A stretch of DNA of 64,000 bases, taken from the NCBI GenBank assembly GCA_917880885.1, contig OU862919.1:11364001-11428000 (forward strand), in the 5' to 3' direction. Below, one piece after another: positions 9,760 through 20,529 of this stretch. Position 1 is the first letter of the stretch. The number at the start of each line of letters is the position of its first letter. A model generated the notes under the pieces. It was not told the DNA's origin and did not search any database. It was given only the letters and a program-made list of their open reading frames with translations. This DNA comes from Limnephilus marmoratus. Taxonomy: Eukaryota > Arthropoda > Insecta > Trichoptera > Limnephilidae. Both the position numbers and the translations under genes were made by a program.

Positions 9760-10990
9760 TATTTTTTAAGTTAATTTCTAAACTACAAAACTCATGACGG
9801 AAATAACATTGATATACAATTGAACAATTAAAAAAAAAACATAAAGTAAATATTTTCTACAAAACCTAAAATACAATCTAAGTAAGAATCGTGGCTCCTT
9901 CATCAGGCACAATAGCTCCTCTTTTCTGATAATGTGTACAACTTTACATGACAAATGATGACCTTAAATATAATATTGTGTAAGATACATATAGTGTAAT
10001 ACAACATATAAATGTAACTCATATTCTTTATATTACAATAAAAAAAGATACGAAAGCTTTACAAATTTCATGATAACTTAACCTACCATATTATAGTGTA
10101 TGCTGCTTCAAACGAAGAGATGTTTTTTGTCAGAACTAAGATTTAAACGATAAATATAGCCCACCGCGTTACGCAGACCACCAATTTGATCAAAAGACAT
10201 TACATATTGTGTACTTAAAGTTTTATTTCTTACTCGCAAATATTTGATGGTTTTTTTTATTAGGAGTTTTTACAATTTAACCATCAATATGTAACGATAT
10301 CTTTTAACCATCATAGCTAGTTATTTTTATACGAGTTTCCTTGGCAGGGATAACCCATAGATAATAAAACAGAAGCCTTCACCATATATTACATTTTTCA
10401 AAATATTAGTGAATAGATCAAATATTGTTCACAAATGATCAAAAATACATTAGAAGCGAATCCAATTTCCTCAAAATTTCGTAAAAAATTATGAAGAAAG
10501 ATCAAGTTTTTCAAATAAATTTGTCGACAATAATATTACGTTTTCACGAGAAGGAGATGTACAAAAATTGGAAGTTCGGTTATCAACCCGTCTGCTTGGT
10601 TCAATATATTCGCACCTCACAATCCGGAAGCCTCGGTTTCGCGCGTAAATTCTGAAACCGTCACTTTGGATCGAGATTGTAAAATATCTATGCAAGATAG
10701 CTTTCATATTTCAAAGACAATAAGAAGCATTATTTCGTTCTCTTTCTGGTTAAAAGAAAAATACATATGTTTGCATGAGAGGAAGAGAGATATATTGCTT
10801 TTAAAATGTAAGATCGCTCTGGGACGTTTTTGGTTTAATGAACAAAGTATAACGCGATTACGTGTTTTGGGATGTATTTGTTCCTAAACAAGCAGACGGG
10901 TTAAAGAGTTTCGCAAACAATTATTTCGAAAACGATTGTTTCAATCCAACCGCTGCTGTTTAGATTTATTAAAACAGAGTTTTTTTTTAT
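9760..10990. other. AT-rich sequence, nothing recognised
   Basis: No frame, RNA gene or repeat shared with the rest of the window was found, apart from homopolymer and AT-rich runs. Confidence 0.45.
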
Positions 10991-10998
10991 CAGAATTA

Positions 10999-11290
10999 CT
11001 AGCGAGTTCCCGGCAAGCGTTGAAATACCACTTAATAAATAAATTGTTTCTCTCTGCCTGTCCTTTCCCATTCGTCCCGTTCCCTTTCCACCTCCCCTTC
11101 CCCTCTCATGTCCCTTTTCCCTCACGCGTTCACCCAACACCTTCCCCGACTATCGTTACCCATCTCCCCCAGGTTCCCCGTCCTGCGAACCCCCTTCCCG
11201 CATTCCATATATTCAGTCCCAGTACATTCAGCCACGTATTGCAATTTTTAGCCAGGTTTACGAATTATCTTTTTTCATATATGTATTAAA
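10999..11290 (-). mobile_element. Helitron-type remnant with a polypyrimidine core
   Basis: It begins on the plus strand with CTAGCGAGTTCCCGGCA, the complement of the CTAG end of the intact copies at 15305-15650 and 22576-22835. A CT-rich interior follows, like the one at 62960-63180. The TC end is not found. The CT-rich stretch creates a long but meaningless open frame. Confidence 0.5.
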
Positions 11291-11439
11291 TGCATTCATT
11301 TACGCATATTATAAGAAAAATCAATCAAATTTGGTACCTAATAAAGATACCTAATTAAAATACCTATATTTTTTATTAGATTCAAATTATTCGATTTTGG
11401 TTCGTCTCATTTGTTAGTACATCAATGAAATTCATTATA

Positions 11440-11550
11440 AGAGTTTATTCGAAAATTTAATTCTTATTCAACATTTAATTCTTATTCACATTCTTTTATT
11501 CATTCTTTTATTCACATTCTTATTCACATTTAATTCTTATTCACATTCTC
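11440..11550. repeat. Simple repeat rich in ATTCTTATTCAC
   Basis: Irregular head-to-tail copies of ATTCTTATTCACATT and ATTCTTTTATTC. Low complexity. Confidence 0.7.
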
Positions 11551-11559
11551 GAATTGTGA

Positions 11560-13080
11560 CATTTTTGACCGTTTCATAAGAGTTTTTGTGAAATGAAAAA
11601 CATTTCATGTGGTTGTAATAATCCAGAAACCTTCGCGAGAGTAGAAAGAAGATATTTTGAAAGTTTCAAACATTTACTATGCTTAATATAGCAATACGTC
11701 AACAACAAACAAACAAGCAAACGAGCAAACATACATTTATTTTTATATATACGTAGATAAAAAAAAATGTACAAAAGGTTATTTGACTCCACTGGAGCGA
11801 TCACACGAAATAAATAAATTTGCATCGATTGCTCGAGATTTCCCAGAAGGTTTTCGCCAACATTAAAAAAAAATCAGTCGTTTGAATTTTAACACGGAGA
11901 CAAAACTTATTTATAGTGCTATATAGCCCATGAATTAATCTGTATTTTCTGTTTATCTCATATTTGTAGGATTTATAAAAAAAATATTAAAAAATCGCGC
12001 GATTCCGGCGTGTTTTTTTTACTTGAAACTGCCGTGAGGTAAACCTACTTATTCGAGTCAACATAAAATATTATATATTTCTGTATGTTGGCTGTGGTGC
12101 ACTTGATAATGAAAAGTGCATAGAAAAGGTGCATGGAAAAAGAACATAATTTTATCCAATAAACAGCAATATTTCTAAAAATTATTTTTTACATCGTTCT
12201 AAAATAGTATACGAAGTTCGGATTTGCGACATCTATGGTCATAATAGATAAAGCATTTCAATAGCTTTGTTTTAATAAACGGCTGGTCAAGGAAATGTTT
12301 TAAATAATTACAATAAATGTTTTACGAATGATAGGAAAATTTGGTTCATTTTTGGACCGTTATCAATCGCAGAAAAATAAAAGTGGTCCATTTTTCGACC
12401 AAAATCGCTCCAGTGGTTAAGACTTAGAAATATTCGTATGTTTTTTTATAGATAACGTTGTTTGACTTTCAGCACTCGAATGTATTAAGCGTAATTTGGC
12501 AGGAATGATTAAATAAATAAAATTGTCGCATTAAAAACATTTCCGGTTTAACATTGTTTACATCGTGGACACATTTCTGTCCCTGCCTCATAAACGTGAA
12601 TTGTTTTATGTATCGCTATATCGATTTCCTCTAAGAAAAAGTAATACATTGTCGGTCCTCCATAAGCATTTCCAGTTGAGAAAGCCAATTGCCGAGGGAT
12701 TTGTTTTCTTGTGATAAAATCTTGCTGAGATTAATTCGTTGAGAAAGTTGATCGAATCTTCGTTTCCCTTGTGGTTTACTTCATACCCTTTAGGTATAGA
12801 TGATTGAATGGTGAAAATGAAATTGATTGTTTTTATTTCATACAAAGTTATGTTTTAAGTTTGTAAGTAAGTTGTAAGATTTGTAAAATGTCTTCCTCGC
12901 CGGGATTTGCCGAGCTTCGTGCAAGATAAAAGTGAAATTTTCATAAACTATTATTTTAATAATTAACCAATTCAGTTAAAATTTTATTCATTTTTATTCG
13001 TAATTGATTTTACATGGAAACAATGGTGTAATGTTAAACTAGTCCCTGCGAGAGCTCGTAAGGAAGTCTTCGACGTTCGT
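11560..13080. other. AT-rich sequence, nothing recognised
   Basis: I saw no shared repeat, RNA gene or credible frame in this stretch. Confidence 0.45.
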
Positions 13081-13081
13081 T

Positions 13082-13470
13082 CTTTTTTATGTGAATACCT
13101 CACAAGAGTCCCAGCTGCTGCCGTCTGGAGCAAGTGAGACTATAGCACCCACAATTGGGGTCTGTTGTGAGGCTGAAGGTATTTGGGAGGGGCAGGAGAT
13201 GGGGAGGAGGAACGTGGGGAAGTACCTGGCTATTCGAACTGGTCATCAAATAAAGCCATTTCAAGCAATGCTTCAATTCTGTATGGTGGTCTTACACCAG
13301 AGTGATACTGAGAGTATCTTCCACTTTGGAACGTGCCGAAAAATGTACTAAATGTTGTTTTTAATGAATTAATTGGGAAATAACACAAATTAATTAAATA
13401 AAATTTATTTGATATTGGATCCCGCGACCTTCAGATTGCGGGTCCAGAGCCTTCTTCTCTCGTCTCTTGT
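13082..13470 (-). mobile_element. tRNA-derived SINE, copy S1
   Basis: Minus-strand copy of a SINE whose other copies lie at 26413-26825, 42155-42445 and 51945-52362. The tRNA-like head is at about 13415-13470, where the reverse strand reads GACCCGCAATC then AAGGTCGCGGGATCC, i.e. an anticodon arm and B box. The body runs through TAAGACCACCAT and CCCCAATTGGGG-type words, and the T-rich edge near 13082 is the A-tail. An 86-codon plus-strand frame across it is a shadow. Confidence 0.7.
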
Positions 13471-13499
13471 TCTTCTTCTTCTTCCTTCTATACAGAAAA

Positions 13500-13889
13500 A
13501 AACTAGAAAGGTGACGTCACGCAAGATCTCTCGCTGGGACTAGAATAATTTCAAGCTATTTGTGATTTTAACAATAGTTACTACCCATTTCAATTGAGAA
13601 ATCCATTCTAGTGTTTAAGATGGGGAGTATTGTCATTGGAGTTTTTTTCTGATGTAATAATAATTATATGGGAAATATTGAAGAAATAATGAGGCTTACA
13701 AGAAATGTAACAATAAACTATTTTAAAATAACCCCCTACCCCCTCCTAGAGGGATGTTCTACCACTTTTTTTGGGTGGACTCTGCGGATCTTCATTGCTT
13801 CCAATAAGGATATAATGATCAAAGTTTCATGAATGTACAAAATTTGTTATTTTTCAAACTCTGTTTCATCTGTACCCTTATCTGTATTG
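13500..13889. other. Unassigned sequence between SINE S1 and a LINE fragment
   Basis: I see no repeat shared with the rest of the window and no credible frame. Confidence 0.4.
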
Positions 13890-14165
13890 CCAGCGACAGA
13901 AAGTGGATTGACGCCCTCGAGACAGCCAGATGCACAAATGTGTCCATTCTTGAATAGCTGGGGATTCACAACAGGCTCTTAACTATCTGACTACAACTTT
14001 TAAGATACTTTGGACACGTTGCTCGCCAAACTGAGGACACCGACACGGAGAAACGTATAGCCACGGCGTCCGTAACTCTCCACGCAACGCAAAACCATAA
14101 GAAGTGGAAGAGTCGTGTCCACCATGGAAATTGGAGTAGATGTCACGATCTTCAGCAATGAGGAG
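13890..14165 (+). pseudogene. Decayed LINE reverse-transcriptase C-terminus
   Basis: The plus strand encodes DRKWIDALETARC and then LLRYFGHVARQTED, a pattern found near the C-terminus of several insect LINE reverse transcriptases (consensus roughly LRFFGHxxR). Stops interrupt it. The family is different from the LINE at 481-3027. The assignment rests on the GHVAR block only. Confidence 0.55.
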
Positions 14166-14274
14166 CCGACTTAAGAAAAGTTTTCTGCATTTTTTAGATT
14201 GTATATCTGAATATGCTTCGTGTTACTTTATTGTGAAATGTATTTTTTTGTGTTTTATACGTAGAAGAATTTAA

Positions 14275-14592
14275 AACAATTCAATTTAATAATGTTATTA
14301 TTAAGTTCTGCAAGTATTTTAGTTTTTGTTTTTGAGGCAGCTGTTTCGGCTTACAGGGCCATGTTCAAATTGTGGTTAAACCACTTTGAGACGACTTATT
14401 TATAAGATTTTAAATTTCAATTCTTTAATTTGTCTAAATTGTTTCATTACCGTTTAAACCAATTTGCTAAGAATCATATAAAGAAGTCATCTTAAAATGA
14501 TTTAACCACAGTTTGAAAATGACCTTGTAAGCCTATGTAAAAACCAAAATACATATAGAACTTAATAATAACATTATTAAATTTAATTTTAA
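14275..14592. mobile_element. Inverted-repeat element with arms over 100 bp
   Basis: The left arm contains TTAATAATGTTATTATTAAG, then GGCTTACAGGGCCATGTTCA, then GTGGTTAAACCACTTTGA. The right arm is the imperfect reverse complement in the same order, ending near 14592. The loop is about 60 bp. There is no coding capacity, which fits a MITE or foldback element. A fragment of one arm recurs at 6217-6262. Confidence 0.8.
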
Positions 14593-14599
14593 TTTTAAA

Positions 14600-15039
14600 A
14601 AAGTTTTTAAAATTTATTTCGTACTAGATGTACCTATGAACACTTTGTGTATACCTTCGTCTAAATAAACGTTCAAAACAAAAGCGTGCCTAACTTTTTT
14701 CTATCATTTTTATGGCATTCAAGCACCTAAAGTAAATATTGTATGAAAAAGGTTTTTAGCAATTTGCCTAGAATATGTAGAAGGAGAGGGGCGCGCGAAT
14801 TTGAATACCAGCCCCGGGGCACCAATTTTCACGTGACGGGCCCCGACTACAATACAAATACAACAAGCTGATTCAGGGAGGAAACTTACGAGAACCCTCA
14901 GGAAACTTAGGTTTGGGGAAAAATTTAGGCTGGCTTTGAGAATATCGTACCATTTATATTCACAATATGATTTGAAAAATTTTGCTTGATGAAAAAAAGA
15001 GAAAATTTCAAAGACTATTGAATTCTCAAGATGATAGTA
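14600..15039. other. No recognised feature
   Basis: A 108-codon minus-strand frame here (14719-15045) has no family signature and partly overlaps the minisatellite edge. I do not call it a gene. Confidence 0.4.
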
Positions 15040-15770
15040 ACACAATACAAGATGTTTTTGTAATAAATTATGGGTGATTTCTTATACCATTTTACAAATT
15101 GTTCATCATTTGAGATAAAATATTGGTGATTTCTTGTATCATTTTTCGTGATACAATATTGGTGATTTCTAATAAATTGTACATTTTTTGTAATAAAATA
15201 TTGGTGATTTCTTATATCATTTTATAAATTGTACATTTTTTATGATAAACTATTGGTGACTTCTTGTATAATTTTTGGTTATAAAATATTGGTGATTTCT
15301 TATATCATACTAATATTATAAACGCGAAAGTTATTGTTTGTTACTCTTTCACGCAAAAACTACTGAATGGATTTTAATGAAACTTTACAATAATACAGCT
15401 TATACATCAGAATACCATATAGGCTACACATAATGGTAAGCTCTGGCGTTATGAAATTTGTGTAAATGAAAATGTGTGTATTTCATATATTTTAGGGGTA
15501 GGTAGGAATGGCCGGGTAAGGGGAACGGGGGAGGTGGGTTGGGGAAGACGGGAAAGGTAGAAGGGAACGGGGACGCACGGGAAAGGACATGCAGAGAGAA
15601 TGAACTTCTTTCTTTGAATGGCATTGCAACACGTGCCGGGAACCAGCTAGTCATTTTATAAATTGTACATTTTTGTGATAAAATATTGGTGATTTCACGT
15701 ATCATTTAAAAAATGGTACATTTTTTGAGATAGTGCTGATTCCTTATATAATTTTATAAAATGTTTATTT
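15040..15770. repeat. Irregular minisatellite with TATTGGTGATTTCTT units
   Basis: At least seven units carry ATATTGGTGATTTCTTATAT or close variants, separated by stretches such as TTTATAAATTGTACATTTTT. The array is split by a Helitron-type insertion at 15305-15650 and resumes in phase on the other side. Confidence 0.85.
15305..15650 (+). mobile_element. Non-autonomous Helitron-type element, intact ends
   Basis: It starts TCATACTAATATTATAAACG and ends GGGAACCAGCTAG. The host minisatellite reads TTCTTATA before it and TCATTTTATAAATTG after it. Removing the element restores the uninterrupted unit seen at about 15203-15240. This is insertion between A and T with no target duplication, with 5'-TC and 3'-CTAG ends, as expected for Helitrons. 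A GGCA...TGCC hairpin lies just upstream of the 3' end. No Rep/helicase is encoded. Confidence 0.85.
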
Positions 15771-15947
15771 TTAAATTCGGTCATGAAGGAAGAAATTCGG
15801 AATTTGAACCATTCGTAGAATTTCAAAGTTCATTTTCTAATTCTGTGAAAGTTATGCGAAATAAATAGCCCATAATGATATAAAATCACACAATTTGAAA
15901 AGAACTTTCACAAAAGTTGAAAATTAACTTTGATATGCGATTGTTTT

Positions 15948-16112
15948 TAGGGGGCATGCATTAATTATTTGAGCTCAAAGTGGGGGGGGGTCCAGCAAAA
16001 TCTCACGTCACTTGAAAAGAATATACGAAGTGGCCCAAATTTATCTCACCAAGGGGGGGGGTCTAGATTGGAAGAAAAATCGCTCACGTAATTAATGTAT
16101 GCCTCTTTAGGG
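15948..16112. mobile_element. Small MITE with CATTAATTACGTGA-type ends
   Basis: The left end AGGGGGCATGCATTAATTA faces a right end whose complement reads AAGAGGCATACATTAATTAC. G-rich runs of eight to nine bases lie inside. Related ends (GTCGTCC.TTAATTACGTGA) border the elements at 29432-29692 and 45059-45333. Confidence 0.65.
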
Positions 16113-16423
16113 ACTGTTTAGCAGATGTTGAATTGTTATAAATATATTATTCGCACCGGTTTTACGTAAAATTTCCTGCGCACTTGCGATGTACTTAAAA
16201 AAAATCAATCCCCTAAAAGGAAATAATAGAAATACATTTGTCAAACCCTATTTCATGAATATTGTAAAACATGAATTATGTATACTGCTCTATACGTGTA
16301 TTTTGTATGGCGAAAGTTAAGTACTTTGTATGACGTAGACAATGAATTATTGAAAGACTTTGTTGTTTTTCATTAATTGCCTTATTTCTTAAAAAAAAAA
16401 AACTACATTGGCGAACTCCAGAT
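16113..16423. other. AT-rich, nothing recognised
   Basis: No feature beyond a poly(A) run at about 16390-16402. Confidence 0.4.
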
Positions 16424-16840
16424 ACTAATATCTATAGCCTGTATGTCGGACGAATATCTACAGCTCATATGTTGGACAAATTATCTATGAACTTCAGAGT
16501 GAGGACAGAGCTAAGGTCGGACGAATATCTATGACGGTCCCAGTGGTGACTAATATCTATGGAGCGTAGGTGGGACTAATATCTACAGAGGGCAGCTGAA
16601 CAAGAGGTTGTACGGAAAACCTAACCTAACCTAACCTATGCAATATTACGTTATTCCAATATGCTATACATAATTTGCAAATCCAACCTCTGCCAGTGCT
16701 GTAGATATTCGTCCTCACTTTGGTTCTGATAGATATTAGTCAGCAGTTTGAGCTGTAGATATTCGTCCTCACTTTGGTTCTCATATATATTAGTCCGATT
16801 TGTTCAGTTTTTGGAATTCCTGTAGATATATGTATTAGTA
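16424..16840. repeat. Array of inverted CTGTAGATATTCGTC motifs around a CCTAA run
   Basis: Six forward motifs of the form GACGAATATCTACAG (or GACTAATATCTATG) lie at about 16424, 16449, 16475, 16520, 16548 and 16574. Five reverse-complement motifs lie at about 16699, 16728, 16753, 16782 and 16820. Orientation switches once, at the centre, where a (CCTAA)n run of about four units sits (16618-16638). The whole reads as one large imperfect palindrome with motif spacing of roughly 25-45 bp. It could be a transposon with repeated transposase-binding sites, but no class is recognised. Confidence 0.8.
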
Positions 16841-16881
16841 GACGCCCCCCTTTGGCGCCCAAATTCTCTCTTTATTGAATA

Positions 16882-17104
16882 CTAGCTGGGTTACCCGGTT
16901 TCGCTCAAGACAAGATTCGAGAGTCTTCTGGAATGTTCCAAAATGATGTTCCCGATTCTCTATTCCCGAACATTTCACGACATACTCAGCCACTCCTTCC
17001 AGGACTTTCTAGAGCTCTATGGAACCTTCTAGAACTTTTCGGAAGACTGTTCTAGAAATTTCAATAGGGCGAAACTTCCAGCCCTTATATCTTCAAAAGC
17101 ACGC
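16882..17104 (-). mobile_element. Helitron-like end with heat-shock-element-like sites
   Basis: It begins CTAGCTGGGTTACCCGGTTT, matching the CTAG termini of the Helitron-type copies in this window, and abuts repeat R17 at about 17105. The other end is not resolved, so whether R17 is part of the same element is open. It carries the site cluster at 16926-17062. Confidence 0.45.
16926..17062. promoter_or_regulatory. Cluster of heat-shock-element-like sites
   Basis: Three groups of alternating GAA/TTC modules at 5-bp pitch are visible. TTCTGGAATGTTC is at 16926-16938. GAACCTTCTAGAAC is at 17022-17035, with an imperfect fourth module and a GAA at 17042. TTCTAGAAATTTC is at 17050-17062. The nGAAnnTTCn arrangement is the known binding form for HSF trimers. 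Function here is inferred only. No gene begins next to it. Confidence 0.5.
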
Positions 17105-17560
17105 ACTTTAAAGCTCTGCAACCGGACTCGAAAAGAAGAAGATGGAGAGATACGGAATTACGAATGTTAGAAAAGAGCGCTAACATTTACAGCGACAAAA
17201 TCGATGTAAAAATTGCGAAAATGTTTAATAAAACACGACTCGTTTAAAATAGAGCAAAAATCTCGCGGGCATTATCTTAAGCAGCATTTAAAGAAACACT
17301 GTGAATTTTTGCATACATATAACTTGTAAAATAACTGAAACTAACGTGTTTATAATAATTTTTGGAGCATACTTTGCGATTTTTCTCCATCGAGGGAATT
17401 TTACAAAATTTACGTTTCGGCGCGGGCAATGTCTAGATATTATCTTCACGAATAACATATGTGTTTTTAAGATCTTTAAAACTTGTTGTGTTTAAAGATC
17501 TTAAACCGTGTTTAAAGGAGATATGTAAGAAATCGGTAGAAATTCGGGCTGCGGGCAAGT
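17105..17560 (+). repeat. Dispersed repeat family R17, copy 2
   Basis: The longest uninterrupted copy: GCTCTGCAACCGGACTCG, AGCGACAAAATCGATG, AATAGAGCAAAAATCTCG, CATATAACTTGTAAAATAAC, then the CCATCGAGGGAATTTTA block. It matches 6740-7130 and 60955-62095. Confidence 0.75.
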
Positions 17561-17744
17561 AAAAACAGGAACCGTCATCCTGGAGGGGGGATAGAGATCT
17601 ATCACATCACATAATTCTCTTGATCGTACCGGAACTCGTTTCTGAGTTTTTGCTGGCCGCACGTTTTTTGGACTTTCTTTTATAATATATATATATATAT
17701 TGATTAAAAAGTGTGCAATAGGGAGAATTCGATAATTTTTAACG

Positions 17745-18245
17745 GTTATCTTAGCAAAGTCAGTCTCAAGAGTTCCAATCGTTCAGAGCCAGTAGTTGTG
17801 TTATTACAACCCCTATTGTGGCGTGTCGTGTGATTGAAGGGATAGGTAAGTAGGAGGAGATGATGGAAAAATAAGGGATCCTTCACCTTGCCAATCAGAT
17901 CGGGTTACCAAACGCAGTAAATGCCCTTGCCAGTAATGCTTCGATTACGAACGTTTGTCGCACACCGGAACGGTACTGAGTATATTTTTTATGTGAGTAA
18001 CTAGAGTATCATCTGCTCCCAACCGTCTGGAGCCAGTGATACTATAGCATCCCCAATTCGGGTGAAGGTAGGCGAGGGAAAGAAAATGCGGAATAAGAAG
18101 GTGGGGAAGTACCTGGCTATCAAGAACTATTCACCAAACACGGCGTAAGGCATTTAACGCAACGTTTCGATTGTGAATGGCGATACTGAAAGTGTCTTCA
18201 ATTCTAATAAATTGTGAAAAAACTCGAATTAATCGAATAAAATTT
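17745..18245 (-). mobile_element. Two diverged SINE copies in tandem
   Basis: Both stretches (about 17745-17985 and 17990-18240) follow the body of the SINE at 13082-13470 in the same orientation. Shared words include GGAGCCAGTGATACTATAGCA, GGGGAAGTACCTGGCTAT and ACCAAACACGGC. The first is much more decayed. tRNA-like heads are not evident. Confidence 0.55.
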
Positions 18246-18345
18246 ACTTTTCTTTTTTTTTACATTAACTCCACACAGGAGGCCCTGAGGAAAATAATTT
18301 CCCTCAGGGCCTATGTCATCTGGGATGCTGTGTGGAGTATATATA
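18245..18345 (-). mobile_element. Hairpin tail fragment
   Basis: Well-preserved nested inverted repeats: CTCCACACAGGA then GGCCCTGAGGAAAATAA, with complementary CCCTCAGGGCC and CTGTGTGGAG. Only the tail of the hairpin-tailed family is present here. Confidence 0.8.
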
Positions 18346-19290
18346 CTTGCGCCATCTCCAGATTTGTGGCCGAGAATCGTAACTAATTAACCACGGAGGC
18401 CGTCAATCTTCCAATTTGGATTTGAATAATGTTAAAAAAACACGAGTGCAGTTCGCACGTGGTAGAAGTTGAACCTTCATCCACACAATCGGTTAGTGAG
18501 CTCATAATCATAGCGGCCAATGCGCGCAGCTTGACAGAGCGCGATGCTTTGTGGATACTGTATATAGGTTTCATTTTGTCTCATTCTCTCGCAGGCTAAA
18601 TCTAATAGATGTATGTGTTTGTAACTTTTTAGTTTATGTGTTTGTAACTTTGTCACTCGCTTCCGTTTCATTGGGTTTCAAATCACTTAAAAAAATTGTT
18701 ATAATTTGTAAACATCGTTTATGTACGTTTTTCTGCCTTGAAGTCAAACTATATGCTAAGGCGACGATATATATCACCAACAAATTACTGATTCACAGAG
18801 GGAGAGTGTTTTATTTAACACCGAGTATTGTGTCAAATCACAAAGTTATTGCTTTCCACGAAATAATTATTACATTCATCGTCAAAGAATAGCGTCTAGA
18901 TTCGTCAACACTCCATTATTTGCTTCCAAACAAAAGATTCCCAGACTTCGACAAATTCAATTATTCATTTGAGTCATCTGAATTAATTTTCTCATACATA
19001 TTTTCAGGGTCCTATAAATAATACATTCTCAGGGGCGCTCCGAGTCATAATAATTTGAATTACACTCCTCTCCATATGTTAACTTGTCACGAGCAAGTTA
19101 CGAGAAAATTGCTTCGATTGTTTCATTGATTTGTTACCCTAAAATGCTTAAAGGGTCCCAGAAAGCTAAACGAATTGTACGAACAAATCTGGCTTGTCAA
19201 GGTCTTTTTATATGACCTCGAATAAACAAAAGCAATCATCGTTTCTTGTCCAAGGATTTATTTGCCAGCAGATACTTACTGTGTGGCGTG
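18346..19290. other. No recognised feature
   Basis: Frames of 60-113 codons occur on both strands but none shows a domain, and no repeat shared within the window was seen. Confidence 0.4.
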
Positions 19291-19299
19291 TTGAATTTG

Positions 19300-19545
19300 T
19301 CGAGACTGGTTGAGGGAAACCTTTAAACCAGGACTCTCTCGATCCTTCGCCTTTCACCGCAGTGGGAGAGACACGTTCATACGTCCGTTAGTCCTGCACA
19401 TACTGACTCCCAGATTCCTACCCATCACTCATTCCTTTTTGCTTCCTAGCTTTCTCTCCATAAAAAAATCTCCACGTAGCAAAGATGGAAATTGGGGAAA
19501 ATTATTTTCATCAGGGCCTCCTGTGTGGAGCTAAAGTATAAAAAA
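19300..19545 (+). mobile_element. Hairpin-tailed retroelement, partial
   Basis: The 3' half of the family, from CCAGGACTCTCTCGATCC through the CCTACCCATCACTCATTCC block to a degraded tail (TTTCATCAGGGCCTCCTGTGTGGAG-like) near 19510-19530. The 5' GGAGGCGGG part is absent. Confidence 0.65.
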
Positions 19546-19554
19546 ATGACTCCC

Positions 19555-19745
19555 TCGGAACATCGCTTGGAACGGCACTCCCGGGCAAACAGTTTTCCAA
19601 ATTCCTTCCTACAAGTCATACATTTATTCTTTCCCAGAACTTCCACTAGTTCCTTTCCTACAAAGACCCTCCAAACAGCATCGGCAAAAATGGCATAGGC
19701 CTTGAGGGTAATTATTTTTCTCCGGGCCTCCTGCGGTATAATAAA
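19555..19745 (+). mobile_element. Hairpin-tailed fragment, diverged
   Basis: Only the last part is present: TTCCCAGAACTTCCACTAG, GACCCTCCAAACAGCATC and a tail with GGCCTTGAGGGTAATTA facing CTCCGGGCC. Confidence 0.6.
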
Positions 19746-19785
19746 AATGTATCCAAAGGAAGATACTCTCAGCAACATGACCAAA

Positions 19786-20043
19786 TCTTACTCATATTAT
19801 AAACGCGAAAGTTTGTATGGATGTATGTGTGTGTGTTACTCTTTCAAGCAAAAACTACTGAATGCGTTTTAATGAAACTTTACAATAATATAGCCCATAC
19901 ATCAGAATAACATACAGGCTATAATTTATAAAGCTAGCTAGGAAGGGGACGCGGAAGGGGATGCACGGGAAGGGGTAATTCAAGGAGAAACAATGTATTT
20001 TTTTTAATATATGGCATTGCAACGCATGCCGGGAACCAGGGGT
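19786..20043 (+). mobile_element. Helitron-type element, 3' end mutated
   Basis: It starts TCTTACTCATATTATAAACG and follows the copy at 22576-22835 closely (TTACTCTTTCAAGCAAAAAC, ATGAAACTTTACAATAATA, GGGAACCAG). The terminal CTAG has become GGGG-like. Non-coding. Confidence 0.7.
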
Positions 20044-20059
20044 ATATAATAAATGTATT

Positions 20060-20529
20060 AGAAAGCATTCTAAAACGTGACTTCTTTAAATGCTATAAAT
20101 GCCTAATTAGTCAGCCGTTCTAAATTAATCGAACTGTGCCCTAACTGATATAGTTTGTTAATAGTGGTTTAAATTAGTTTTGCAAGTGTCCCCAAGTGAT
20201 TATTCCATACCGTAAAGTTGATTCTGCAGTGAAAAGTAAATATTTTTTTAAATATTCACCGGAACGAAACATTTCAGTTCGTACAGCCTACCCACTATCG
20301 CCCTCAACCTTTACAAATTTTGTTTATTTGTATATCCCATTTGAAATTTCAATCAACCATTGACAATCAACAGTCACACTTAAATAAACGTTCATTTACC
20401 AGTTTAATACTATCGCATATGCAGCGTTGCAAAATGTTTTGATGAATACATATAAAGCCATGCTTTATTTCAGGTGTAATCTGAAATGAAGCATGTGGAG
20501 ATCGTATGTGCATCAATTTAGTTTTTTTT
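20060..20529. repeat. AT-rich sequence with a short repeat shared with 21255-21350
   Basis: Words GAAAGCATTCTAAAA, GCCTAATTA and CAGCCGTT followed by TTAATCGAA recur in the same order at about 21255-21350. Beyond about 20170 I see nothing recognisable. Confidence 0.45.

Noticed and set aside
10936..11289. 117-codon Pro/Phe/Ser-rich frame
   Set aside because: Produced by the CT-rich core of a Helitron remnant; low complexity.
13091..13351. 86-codon plus-strand frame
   Set aside because: Lies in SINE S1; no conservation in other SINE copies.
16618..16638. Telomere or interstitial telomere array
   Set aside because: Only about four CCTAA units; better seen as the core of the dyad array.
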